Assembly (NCBI GenBank): GCA_026120185.1
Contig: JANUWF010001942.1
Coordinates: 3,348,001-3,412,000 of the forward strand
Length of the DNA stretch: 64,000 nucleotides
Direction: 5' to 3'
Origin: Voacanga thouarsii
Lineage: Eukaryota > Streptophyta > Magnoliopsida > Gentianales > Apocynaceae
How positions within the stretch are numbered: the stretch's first letter is position 1; each line of letters opens with the position of its first letter. A program made the translations under genes and the position numbers. Positions 1 through 11,767 of this stretch are shown piece by piece. The notes under the pieces are model-generated. The model was not told where the DNA came from. It did no database searches and saw only the letters and a list, made by a program, of their open reading frames with translations.

Positions 1-1658
1 GAATCATTTTCCCTTTTTCAAAAGTCTTGATTAGTTTGATTGCAAAACGTGTGTTTTTGTAATAGCGTTTTCAAATCGTTTGACAATGGTTTAAGAAATC
101 ATTTTCGAAATTAAACAATTAAAATTTAGCAAACTCATTTTGAAAATAAACCATCCACGTTTCCAATCCAAATCTCACAACAATCCAACATAACTCATCA
201 TTTTTAGTCATGGCTCAATCATTGTGTCAAAACATCATATTGACATCAATTCCAAATAACATTGTAAAAATTGCTTGCAACCAAGTAACATTTATCAAAA
301 CAGTTATGCAGGGACTTACTTGGATATATCACAGCCAAATCCAACTCAATCGATTGCTCTAATTTCCACTCCTTCCTTATCTAGAGCAAATAACCCCGCA
401 ATTAGAATTTAATCGCTCCACTCATTATTTCATACAACATGACTCTTCATGAGTTCGTTATTTACCTAGCATCCATGGTATTTAATTCACTAAATCACAT
501 ATATAACTTTCCTTTACGATTCTATTGATCATGACCATGCATTGATCTAGATCAATTCATCACATGACATTTTCCATATTAAGCAAACATAAAATCATCA
601 TAAATAGCCCCATAAACATTAAAAGATCCCATCTTTTACCTATTTAGCATGGATCTAGGTTCATCATGTCAAGATACATCAATGTCCTATCTCATACATG
701 CTTTGTCTATGGCTTTCATCGACATGCTCATCAATCTAATATATTCATGCTTTCATACTAGACTCCATAGGCATCCTTAAGTCAATATTTTGAAGTTTAA
801 GACCTTTTAAATCAATAAAAATAGAATCTTGATTACTTCTTAGCGATTTAGACTTAAATCACGGCAACTCCTTGTTGACTAGCTTGAGTTTGATCAATAG
901 TTGAAGAGTTTGGATCGCTTGGATGACCTTGATCAAGATCCCCAAAGAATGGGTAAAATCAGTCCCTTATGATTGAGATTTAGGAGAAGAAGACGAGAGG
1001 AATTGAAGACGAGTTGATGAAGAGTTGAGGAGTTGCTTACCTTAGAGTTGGTTTTCAGCTTTAATGGAGTTTTGGTGCTGTTTTGGTCCATATATGAAGG
1101 AGGGTTGGCGGCTGGAATTTCTAAGCAATGGAGGGTATTTAGGGTTTGTTTGAGGTTGTTTGATGAAGGAGATAGGTTAGGCTGAGGTTCTTTAAGGTTT
1201 AGGTGTTTGAAGAAGTTTTGGCCTTGCTAAGGTTTCTTGATCAAAATAGAAAATTGTTCAATTTTGGTGTTCTCTAGGGCTGCCGAGGTTTTGGAGGGGA
1301 ATTAGAGTTGGTGGCTGCTGTGTTTGTGAAGCTGAAGGTGTTGAGATTCTGGACAGAAAGAGAGGAGAAATCTAATTGGTTTTGGGCCCTTCTAATAGCG
1401 AAAATAGGAGAGGAAGAATGGCCTTTGTGCAGCTGTTTTTCTGCTTGATAACTAGGAACTTTTGTGCAGATGTTGTGCTGGAATTTATGGTTGAATTAGG
1501 GCTGAAGGTGGCCGAAATCTGGGAGAAGAGGAGAAGGGAAAATTACTGATTTTCTGGCTGCTTCTTGGACGGAATTAGGAAGGGAAAGATTAGGGTTTGT
1601 GTAGCTATTTGCTGGTCTGCTGGAGGGGTTTTTTATGTGGGGTTTTGGCTAAAAATTT

Positions 1659-1695
<37 letters not shown>

Positions 1696-2756
1696 CAGTG
1701 ACGAAAATTCTGAGGGTCTAGGGCTAAGATTCTAGTTTCCTTTTGGCTAAAAACAAGTCCTAATTGGTTAAGGTTTTCTTAGCCAATCCTAGCTAGGTTT
1801 TGAAGAGTCTTTTGGTAGGTTATTTCTCTTCATTGTGGCGGCAGTTTTGAGAGGATTTTCCAGAAAATCTTAGAGGAGAATTAGGTCATCTAATTAAAAA
1901 ATAGTTTAATTAATTTCCTATATTAAATTGGGTAATAGCTATTAAATAATTATTAGAAAATAAAAATTCTGGTTTCCTATTCATATCTACTGAAATTTTC
2001 CCTAAAGGCTTCGAAAATTCCTGGATTTATCCAAGAGATAAATACTTCATTTAAATTCACCTCTAAGCCTTTTTATTTCCATCAAGAAAATATTATTTGA
2101 AAGAAGATAAAATATGGGAATTTATTTACTCGAAAATATTACCTATATGCTTTCTTATATATATTTTTCTCTACTAATATATTATTTAGATATTGCTAAA
2201 AGAAAATCTAGAGTAGTAATCTTTAGAATTCTCTACAATATTATGATAAGATATTAGAACCAAAAATCTAATTTGTTCTCAAATATTTTATAAAATAATT
2301 TTTAAATAAATTACTCTCCTAATTTATTTTTCTCTTCTTAGGAAATTAATTTCCTAGTGGCCATTCTCCTAGGGATTTCGGCCAAGTAAGGGAAAAATTA
2401 GGGAAGGAGGAACGAAAATAAGAGAATGAAAATGATTTGAAATAGTTAGGATTTAAACTCAAGCCCGTCAAGGTTTAAATGCCAAGTTTTATCCACCAAG
2501 CTACATTTTCTTTCTAAATATTCTCCTAACAACTCCATTGATTTCCTCCCACTTGCTTTACCCCTTTCTCTAATAAACTCTCCTCAATAAATGAAAGCTC
2601 AAGCAATCCAACTACTTCAACAACAAATTAATTCATGCAATCCACAACTAATAATTTCATGAAAAATAATTCAAATTATCAAATGTGGTATAACTCAATA
2701 TGACATGCATGACTTCTCCCACACTTACCAAAGACGGTCTAACATGGGATATTACA
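1..2756 (-). mobile_element. Long LTR, copy A (Gypsy-like, truncated by window edge)
   Basis: Read on the minus strand it starts TGTAATATCCC at 2756 and aligns by eye with copy C (12974-16420), including the inner stretch that ends at base 1 here. The other end lies outside the window, so its target-site duplication cannot be tested. The family start TGTAAYACC and the 3.4-4.3 kb size of its relatives resemble long-LTR Ty3/Gypsy chromoviruses (Tekay/Del type); that placement is inference, since no coding domain is present. A (TG)n run lies at 1661-1693 and a tRNA-like module at 2439-2510. It appears to be inserted into the Copia LTR at 2757-3934. Confidence 0.8.
2439..2510 (-). other. tRNA-like A-box/B-box module in LTR copy A
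   Basis: On the minus strand the A-box TAGCTTGGTGG (2503-2493) matches 10 of 11 positions of the Pol III A-box TRGCNNAGYGG. The B-box AGTTTAAATCC (2459-2449) matches 9 of 11 of GGTTCRANYCC. The starts are exactly 44 nt apart, as between tRNA nucleotides 8 and 52. The A-box is 253 bp from the LTR start. Confidence 0.6.
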
Positions 2757-3934
2757 ATAATTCGACCACAACTTCTTCTTTTCACAATCAACCTTGTAAT
2801 GTTATCAAATAACATCTTGAGCACTCAATCATCTACTGTATGTAACCTATTAGGTTTCCCAGTCTATTGGTAGCAAGATATGAATTAATCTAAATATCTT
2901 TAAGATTAATAATCCTTGACAATTTAGAATTAACTTATTAGTCCAATTATGATTGATTTATTAATTTTAAAAATTAATAAATTCATATTCAACAAATCAT
3001 GAGCGGTATCTATCAACATATCATGACTACCCAAAAGTCCAGAAAGTGAAGTAGATTAACATGAACTTTTCAATAGCAAACAACAGTACAATAAACTCAT
3101 TTCACCATTCAATATCTCATCAGTTTAGAGTACGGAATTAGTGCCAACTCCTTTCAGAATAATAAATTAATTCTGGCCCGAATATTTTAGTGCTTATTCC
3201 TGGAATCCACTACTCATCATATGTATCAATTGGAACAATTTCCAATACACAATCATCTTGGCCAAGAATTTCTCAAGTAGTGATTCCTAAAAGTGGTTGT
3301 GAACTATTCGCCCTTACTATTAGGAGTGGTGAATTCTTTATTGATCATCTCAACTACTTTTGTTTGCTTCATATTGTACCCAATATCAATCCCATAGACG
3401 ATCTTGTCTGGAATCTAGATATTGGAATCAAAGTCCAATACTTAGCAATAAAGTACCTTGGAGATCTCAAGTCTAAAGATATTTGCACATTTGCTATGAT
3501 GAGATTCTATCACTAGCACTAAATAGTTATTCATATGATTATCTCATAATAGGTCATCCAATATACTTGTTTTGATAACAAGTATCCACGTGTTAATTTT
3601 CGATATCACAATACTTGCAGATGTGAGAACCACCACCTGATCAAATCAGGAAGTAAAACACGTGCTAGTCTTAATGCATTAATGATGTCCTATCTTATTA
3701 ATACTATAACTAAGGATAATTTAAATACAAATACTATTCAATGTAGTAAGAACCTCACATCATGATCTCTATCATGATTTTTCTAATACAGTATTGTACT
3801 TGGAACTTTATCAAATAAATATCTTGCACAAAAGTATAAATAAAATAAATTAAAAGATAAAGAATGCCTTGTTTTATTCAATAATGTACAATATACAGAA
3901 TACATACGATTGCGTCTAGGGTATAACACTAACA
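2757..3934 (-). mobile_element. Copia-type LTR fragment, minus strand
   Basis: On the minus strand it begins TGTTAGTGTTATACCC at 3934 and continues as AT-rich non-coding DNA in the style of plant Copia LTRs. It stops at 2757, where long LTR copy A begins, so A probably inserted into it. The far part of this LTR would then lie left of the window. The 108-residue open frame at 3190-3516 is a shadow inside the LTR and resembles no protein I know. Confidence 0.55.
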
Positions 3935-4179
3935 ATGTCGCCTTTGCGAGTACAGAAAGACTTGACTTGACTAACAATGTCGCCTTTGCGAGTACCAGTA
4001 AGGATCGTGGATAGGAAGCTTTAAGTTCTGATACGGAAGACGATACCTTATGTTAAAGTGCAGTGGTCAAACCATTCTGAACGGGAAGTGATTTGGGAAT
4101 TGGAGGAAGAGTCACGTCAGAAGTATTCTTTCCTATTCGAGGACCAAGGCACGTAAGTTTCGAGGATGAAACTTTCTGT
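3935..4179 (+). pseudogene. Ty3/Gypsy polyprotein C-terminus (remnant)
   Basis: From about 4029 the plus strand reads IPYVKVQWSNHS, then an acidic stretch (WELEEESRQ) and KYSFLF. This is the typical chromodomain-like C-terminal tail of plant Gypsy integrases, in which VKV.W and a final YP.LF-type motif are conserved. An in-frame stop in the linker upstream and loss of all earlier domains make it a remnant. The polypurine tract and LTR follow directly, so gene order is right for the 3' end of a plus-strand Gypsy element. A 25-bp direct repeat occurs at 3929-3953 and 3971-3995. Confidence 0.7.
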
Positions 4180-4191
4180 AAAGGGGTGGAA
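4180..4191 (+). other. Polypurine tract of Gypsy element
   Basis: The purine-rich run aaaggggtggaa sits directly before the LTR start TGTGAACC at 4192, where the plus-strand primer of an LTR retrotransposon belongs. Confidence 0.65.
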
Positions 4192-5609
4192 TGTGAACCG
4201 ACAAACCCTTTTACTTCATGGGCCTCATGAGTTGTGGATTTTACTTAATTAGTGGGTTAGGGTCCATATGTCATTGCGGTTAAGTGTTAATATTTAAAGT
4301 TACTGGATTAAGTTGTAATTATTCAATTAGAAGCTTTTATTAATTACTAAATTATAGGCCCTATCACAACGTTCTGAGCAATTAGGTTGTTTTGTTCAGA
4401 GACTGTTCCAAAAGATGAGAGAAAATGGGGGAGTGAAGAATCTAAGAAGGGGCTTGAGCCTTTAGTGACAAATCCTAGTGAGATAGTCTCCCTCTTGTCT
4501 CTAATGGAATCAATAGCATAGTTGATGTGTTTTGTTCTTGAATTGAAAATAAGGTTTTTAGGGTTTTGAATTGGGGAAATTTTGATTAGAGAATTAATTG
4601 TTTTGTTTGAGTATTAATTAAGGTGTTTAAGCATTTGGTGGCTTGAGTGGAAGCTTTAGGTGGATTCTTAGTATCTGAATTCCGTAGGTAAGGAAATTGG
4701 ATTTCCTACATTTTGATTCTAACTACTGTTTTCTACTAAATTGAGTGTGTTGTTAAATCCCTATGAAATTGATATTTTGATTATAAGAAAATGGTATTGA
4801 GCATGGCTTGATTATTTGCTAAATTCTGTTATGGTTATGTTGACGAAAATTATGGTTTTTAAGCTATGTTCTGGTTTCTGATTCATGAGATGTTGAATTA
4901 CTTGTGGGTTTGCTTTGGTAGGGAATTCCTAACTTTAGAAGCTATAAGGCCCTACTAGGGGGATACAATACCTAGGACAAGCTAAGGCCCTTCTTCTAAT
5001 GGGATATAATAATTGGAAGACTAGTCAATTAAGCCAAACTAATTCCCCAAGCATGATTCTTTCTTGTGAGTTAAATGGAAGTTTTAAGTATGTATTATGT
5101 TGCCTCTAAACAGTTTTGTGCATAAAATAGTGTTCTTTGGAAAAGAGGATGGTTAGGTTACTTTTTGGGGTCAATGTGTTGCAAGTTGGCTTCTTTCTGT
5201 TTTGAAAATCTTGTTGTTAACTGTTTTGAAAATGTATATATTTATGTAGCATGGTCAATCCTAGGTAAGTTAGATTTTCTTACTAAGCTAGTGAGCTCAC
5301 TCTTTATTTATCATCGTGCAGGTTCTCAATTAGATGGAGAAAAATTAGATGAATGGTTTGATGAGGACTTCAAGTGATTAGCTTAAGCATTCATTATGTT
5401 TCTTTTTTTGTACGATTGTAATGGAATTGGTTATCATTATGGATTCAGTTCTTATGTTTGGTTTATTCTGTAATTTAAGACAATGTATCGTTGTTTCCTA
5501 AGTTATGATAAGATGTTATGTTTTGATTAAATAGCTATTAATGGTATGTAAGAGTTCAATATTTCCTTCTTGGGGTGTTGCCATGTTATCCTCGGTTTTA
5601 GACGTGACA
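4192..5609 (+). mobile_element. 3' LTR of a Ty3/Gypsy element
   Basis: It starts TGTGAACC right after the polypurine tract and plausibly ends GACGTGACA at 5609, giving about 1,418 bp with TG...CA ends. The left boundary is firm because it follows pol and the polypurine tract. The right boundary is a best guess. Near 5280-5330 it has a GTGAGCTCAC palindrome followed by T-rich sequence ending in CAGG, a layout also seen in the long LTR family. Confidence 0.6.
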
Positions 5610-6305
5610 ATTTTAATATATGACATAAATCATGCTGAGATGTAGATTTCTCTTTTGAGATAATTAGTTTCCGTTAAAGTTATTAGATAATATTCTTGAG
5701 TTAGAGAATTGGCATTTCTTTGAAGATGTCACCGTGTAGTGTTTTGGATACAGACTTGAGTTCTATTTCAAATTACAAATCCGGAGCATTACAGAAATTG
5801 TGTAAGTTTTTAGAGATTAGTTCCAAAAAGTTGCTAATGAATGTGCAATGTAGTAGAATCTAGATATAAGAAGACGAAGTCTGAAAGGAAAATAAGATTT
5901 TTTTTTTTTTTTTTTGTGGGTACAAGTTAGTTTCCAACATGTAAAAATTAGGTGACATGGACCAACAGAATTTGCCGTTGCACCATATGGCTAAGAATTA
6001 TGTAGTGCAGTGGATGTAATAAAAAGTTCATCGTGGGAATGAAAATCAGACAAGAATATGCAGCTAAATTTACAAACAAACCTTAATTTAGTGGAATACA
6101 ATAGAGTAGGGATGACATTTTTCTGCCTAAACCGGGAGTCCGACCCAGTAGGGTCGGGGACTCCTCAATTTAAGTAGGGATTGGGAAAGGGATGGGTTCC
6201 ATAATTCGGCCCACCAATCGGGAATGGGCCGGGGACGGGGATTACATGATCCCTGGCCTGCCCAACCTATTCTCATCTCACTCCCAACCCGCCTACATTA
6301 TATAG
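5610..6305. other. Intergenic DNA, no gene seen
   Basis: Mostly AT-rich with no recognisable coding sequence. From about 6115 to 6300 it becomes GC-rich with repeated GGGGA, GGGCC and CGGGG motifs and is interrupted by LTR copy B. This looks like a degenerate plant repeat but I could not assign it. A run of 18 T lies near 5899-5916. Confidence 0.5.
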
Positions 6306-6573
6306 TGTAATACCCCGTTTTAAACCACTATTAGTTCATGGGGAAAATCATGCATACTATAGCATTTTATATTATATTTTATAAATTTGAACTATCTTTG
6401 TGAAGCATATGTGAATTATGTGTTTGATATTTCATCGAATAATTTATTTGGGTGTAGTTGTGTTATATGAGGTGGTAGAGCTTTTGTTCTTATGGAGTAG
6501 AATTTAATGAAAGAATAATGAAGGGAGTTGAATTGGATTTATGGGAATTTATTTGATGATTATTCACACAAGA

Positions 6574-6645
6574 ATTATTGCGGAATAGTGGTAAGAGTTT
6601 GGAGTGTATTCTTTGGTGACTTAAGTTCAAATTCCAACTCTTACA
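6574..6645 (+). other. tRNA-like A-box/B-box module in LTR copy B
   Basis: A-box-like CGGAATAGTGG at 6581-6591, followed by TAAGAG as in a tRNA D-arm. The B-box-like AGTTCAAATTCC starts at 6624, 43 nt downstream, with one extra T. The A-box lies 275 bp from the LTR start. Confidence 0.5.
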
Positions 6646-9444
6646 AACATTTTCCTTCTTATTCCTAATTAAACTCTTTTTCTCCTAATTTTCTCCATTT
6701 GGCCGAAACCCCTAGGGCTAGCCGCCAACTTAGATTCCCAATCCCTAAAATATAGGAATGTGGCTATTTTGAGTTTTTTATAAAAAGAATTAAAGTAAAT
6801 TAAATCTCTATTATTCTCTAGTTAATATTTTATTATAATCCTTTAGGAATTCAAAATATTGCCATATTCAAAACTTTTTAAAGATTTTATCCAAGAGATT
6901 TATTATGGAAAGAAAAATATAGGAGCATTTATTTTGGAAGCTATATTATAGCTACTATTTTTAATAGAAGGAAAGTTGCCAAATTAATTTTCTCTAAAGA
7001 GTTTTAATTGGAAATAAAGAGATATTGACAAATCTTTAATGGAAATAAATATTCTTCCCCAAGATTTGTTTCCTTTCGAAAATTAGCATTTAAGGAAAAA
7101 GAAAATTCAGCTTTATTCCATAAAACTAGATTTTATCACCAAATATAATTATTCCTTAATAATTATTTTTGCCTAAAATAAATTAGGATATTAACTAAAT
7201 TATTTATTGGACTAATATTATATTTCTATTACTTGAATTTTCTGGAAAAAAATATAAACCCTAGCCGCCACTTTGATGGATATTTAATTCCATTCAAATT
7301 CCCTAGGAGAAACTTACCTTAAGTAGTTTTTAATCAATCAAAATCCTTTTAGCCAATTAATCAACCAGATTTTTCTCCCTTCTTTCCTCCATAATTTCGG
7401 CCACTCTAAACACACACACACACACACAAAAATTCCAGCCACATTGCTCTCCAATTCTCTCTTGTTTTAGCTAAAACAACAACCCCAAAAAGGCATCACT
7501 TTTCTTCTCCAATTTTCGGCCAATACAAGAGCTAAAATGCAGCCTTTCTTTTCTTCTTTTCCTCTCTTATTTTTGGTCACAATAGTAACCAGAAAATAGC
7601 CACAAATCTCCCAAACTTGCACTATTTCGGCTACAACAAAAGAACTAAAAGCTGTCATTTTTTTAGTGGCGATCAAGAGTCCAAATCAAAGTGCAATTCT
7701 CCCAAACTCTAAAACATCCAACCTTAACCTTTTTCCCTTCATCAAACCAGCCTACAACCAAATCCTAAACACTCCCTAAATCTGGAAGATTCCAGCCGCC
7801 ACCCTCTCCAAAGACTTCGTCCATTGCAAACTCCAATCCTCTTCAAAATAAAAAACTAGACTCAAGGTAAGTAACTTTTCAACCCCCTTCAACTTTTATA
7901 CAATTCTTCTTCTTCTTTTCTCCTAAATTTCAAGCCAAAGGGACTAATTTACCCCTCTCATTCGTGACCTTCGAATCAAGGAAACCAAGAGGGAACCAAT
8001 CGACTCTTCTTCTCAAAGGCGCCACCTAACCAATCACCAAAGGCGCCACCTTTGCTCTTAGTGTGTCTCGTCAAGAGGTATTTTTGGTCAATCTCTTTTG
8101 TCTCACATAAGATTGATTTTATGGTGGTATTATTATGCATAAAGTTAGCATGAAAAGCATAATTAGATTAGATTGATGAGTTTGATGGTACAATATTTTG
8201 AACTAAGCGCATAGGAGTAAAATATGATTAAATATTGCTAGGATGCCCTAGGTCTATTGCTTATTGAATGAAGATGAGATCCTTTAGTGCAAATTGGGTT
8301 AATATAAGGAGTTAGTTGATGGTAGTTGAATATGGAAGTCATTATATTGTCGATGTGCTTTGTTTATATGCATCCATAATGATGAGATGCACGACATGGG
8401 TAGGCTATAGAGGTTATTTTAATGAATTAATTCATCTAGATGCCATAGATGCTTAAGTTGATTAAAAAGATCATTGGGATTCTTGATGCATGATGATAGG
8501 GGGTTATTTTTTTTAATTCTAATTATAGAATCATTGATTCTAAATAAGGAAGAGATTTGAAATAAGGGCAAGCATTGCTTTGGTTATATTCAAGTAAGTC
8601 CCTTCATAACTGTTTTGCTATATATTAAATGTTTGCAAGTCTTTTGTACAATGATATTGATATGGTGTCAATATGATGATTGACATAATGGTTGAAACGA
8701 TAGTTGAATATGATGAAATGTTATTGTAGTATTTTGTTACTTGGATTGAGAACATGGATATTTTTTTCTCTAAATGATTTTGTCAAACCTCAACTTTTAA
8801 CTAAACACGATTTCCTTTTCTTATCTAAAATATTTTGAAAACCTTAATGTGAAAACCACGTTTTGCAAAGACAGGGTAATCAACGATTGTGAAAATAAGG
8901 GAAATGATTCTGCACCTAACTGGTGAGCATTGAGTATTCAGCAGGGATAGGCTAATGGCATAATCTTGGAGAGTTAGAGTAAGTCTTTTGGTAGGAGGCC
9001 ACCTCTAGAAGATGAGCTTTGCTTAAATAGACAACAGTACTACTTAGTTGGGCCAGTTCGAGCTAATATATTGGTCCATGTGGACTTTATTCTTTCGGAT
9101 TGGACAACCGGTATTTGGGTGTAGAGATGGAGGAGTATCTCATCCTAGTGGGCGGATCACCCATTACCCAGTGTTGAACGGTTACACTAGAAAGTTATCA
9201 TGATAGTAACCATGATATGGACTTTGATATTATTATTATTATTGAATTATTGCTAATCCCTACTTTATGAATCAATAATTTTGATGAGTGGTTGATTTAT
9301 TGAGGATTGTTTTGAATATGATGAGCATTACTCCACTCAATAGCTGTTTATTGATGAAAATTGGCTTGCAAACATATTTTGTGGTTTCGGCAAACCTATA
9401 TACACGAAATGTTTAAATGTGACATTCGCACATACGGGACTTAC

Positions 9445-9460
9445 TGAGATGTTAATCTCA
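9445..9460 (+). other. Conserved LTR hairpin, copy B
   Basis: TGAGAT-GTTA-ATCTCA forms a perfect 6-bp stem with a 4-nt loop. It is preceded by a CACG/ACGGGACTTAC block and followed by TTTTATATCAT, as in copy C. Confidence 0.5.
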
Positions 9461-9741
9461 CGCTGTTTTATATCATGATTTCAAAGGAGTGCTTTTATTG
9501 AGTAGGTTGAAGAAATAAGAAATGAACATTCAGTTTATTTTATTTTGCTTTATATTTCTTTTGAGAGGCAGTTGTTAGTTTAAATTTCAGACTTGTATAA
9601 ATTTTTATTTCGAATGTAATAATATTTTCGTTTTATTTTATTTAGCTATTTTTCTTTTGTACCTCATTATAAAGACCCTTGATCCATTGGATGGGGTGAC
9701 ATCCCTACTCTTTTTGGATACGTAGGTAGTGGAGTATTACA

Positions 9742-9770
9742 CATAGAGTAGTTTATATTTAGCCATATAC

Positions 9771-9813
<43 letters not shown>

Positions 9814-10092
9814 GTCTAATTATATATAAATAAATATATATAATATAATTAGTATGTAAGTAGAAAATATATATACACAAGTGAGTAAATATTAAAATAT
9901 TAAAATATTTATATGTATTATATGTATAAAATATTATATATATATATATATATATAAAAATATAAGCATACATTAGTTAGGTAAGTTAATTCTATTTTTT
10001 TTATATTTTTATCTCAAAAAGCAAAGGAATTTTCAACATAACAAAAGCTTATCTTATTATAATGTATGCATATATATATATATATATAAATA

Positions 10093-10154
<62 letters not shown>

Positions 10155-10683
10155 TGTTGGCAATCAAACACAGACAAAGTGCAATGCTTGTGCTTATATA
10201 CTTAACTATGATAGATGAAAACAAGTCTTGTTCTATTAAATTATAGATTCTTATGTGAAGTAATAATATACCTATATCAATAAATTTGTCCTTTTTACAG
10301 ACTAACAAATGATATACTAGATGGCAAATTAATATGGTGGTTGGGATGGTAAGTCACTTTAAACTTTTTATTTTTCTTTAATATTCTAAACATTGCAATG
10401 ATTTTATAAATTTTAATTTGTATTGATAATATTATTCTAATATTACCCATATTTTATTTTATTTTTCTTATTTTCCCTAATATTCTAAACATTACATTTT
10501 CTGATTTTCTAAATAATTCAAGTAAGAGTATTTTAGATAATTTCGCTCATAAAATGCATTGTTCTTAGAATTTTTAATGATTGCATATGTATTTAGAAAA
10601 ATATTTATATTGAAATAGATCCATTAAAGAAAAGTGATATACATTAGCATTGTGACTAGATATTTGCTCTGGTATGATTGATA
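9742..10683. repeat. AT-rich intergenic DNA with (TA)n arrays
   Basis: Long TA dinucleotide runs lie at 9777-9809, about 9938-9958, 10072-10088 and 10096-10149. The open frames over them encode only Ile/Tyr repeats and are not genes. Nothing else was recognised. Confidence 0.7.
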
Positions 10684-10970
10684 CTCCCTCCGTCCCAACA
10701 AAATTGACCTATTTACTATTTTGGGCTGTCTCAAAAAAATTGACACTTTCCCTAAAAGGAAAGTTTTTACTATGTAATTTATTATAAAATAATCAATATA
10801 CCCCACATATATTATTTTTATATACTTAGATTTGACATAAAGTATTGTGGAACCTATATATTTCTTATTTTTATTATACTATTATATTATATTATTATAT
10901 TTTAACTTTTACTTTTACATAAAATATCGTACCAAGTCAACCACTATCAATTTTAGTGGGATGGAGGGAG
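10684..10970. mobile_element. Stowaway-type MITE
   Basis: The 287-bp element begins CTCCCTCCGTCCC and ends GGGATGGAGGGAG, an inverted repeat typical of plant Stowaway (Tc1/mariner) MITEs. It is flanked on both sides by TA (10682-10683 and 10971-10972), the expected target duplication. It has no coding capacity, so movement would depend on a transposase supplied elsewhere. Confidence 0.92.
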
Positions 10971-10972
10971 TA

Positions 10973-11282
10973 AACAATTTATGAGGTGGTTACACATGTA
11001 TTGTGAATTTGATGTAAAATGGAATTGTGAATTTGATGTAAAATGGAATTATGAATTTGATAAATTTAATAAAACTGTAAAGTAGAGAAATGGTCAAAAA
11101 TAGAGAAAGAAAAAAAATATATTATTATCTAGTCATATGAAGTCATATAAACTGACTTATTATCTTCAATATTCATTTGTATTGAAGTCAAATTGATACA
11201 ATATTCATTTGTACAAGACCTATTCATAAAGATTAAGATATATTGTCTTCAAGTATAAGTAATAAACATAATAAATATTACT

Positions 11283-11315
<33 letters not shown>

Positions 11316-11682
11316 TATATGCACAAGATATTCTCATTAATTTTCATATGTATAAAATATAAATATATAATTAGTATGTAAATTTATATATCATAATAAT
11401 TTTAAATATAATAAATAATTAAATTTAAAATTGTAAGTATAAGAAAAAAAGATGATTTTTTACGTAAATAATTTAAAAAAGATTATTTATATTTAAGTTA
11501 AATATAGTAAATAATTCTAATTTAAAATTGTATGTATAAGAAAGAAAAAAAAAAGATGATTCTTCTGTATTTAAAAAATATATTTTTAATAAGAAAATTC
11601 CAAAGATGGTATTCTTTGGATCTCTCTCTTATGATTCTTATCTATATAGTCTACCCCTTCATGCACTCCTCACATTTGACTG

Positions 11683-11767
<85 letters not shown>

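Larger units (their letters stand above)
6306..9741 (+). mobile_element. Solo long LTR, copy B (Gypsy-like)
   Basis: A 3,436-bp stretch starting TGTAATACCCC and ending GGAGTATTACA, so its ends are inverted repeats. It is flanked by TATAG (6301-6305) and CATAG (9742-9746), a 5-bp target duplication with one difference. No gag-pol lies inside or next to it, so it is read as a solo LTR left by LTR-LTR recombination. It shares with copies C and D the block around GAGTACTCAG...GATAGGCTA, the TGAGAT hairpin near its 3' end and the terminal TTATAAAGACCC block. Its open frames, such as 7467-7676 on the minus strand, look fortuitous. Confidence 0.85.

Noticed and set aside
9737..10308. Open frames rich in Ile and Tyr on the minus strand
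   Set aside because: They are translations of TA dinucleotide repeats.
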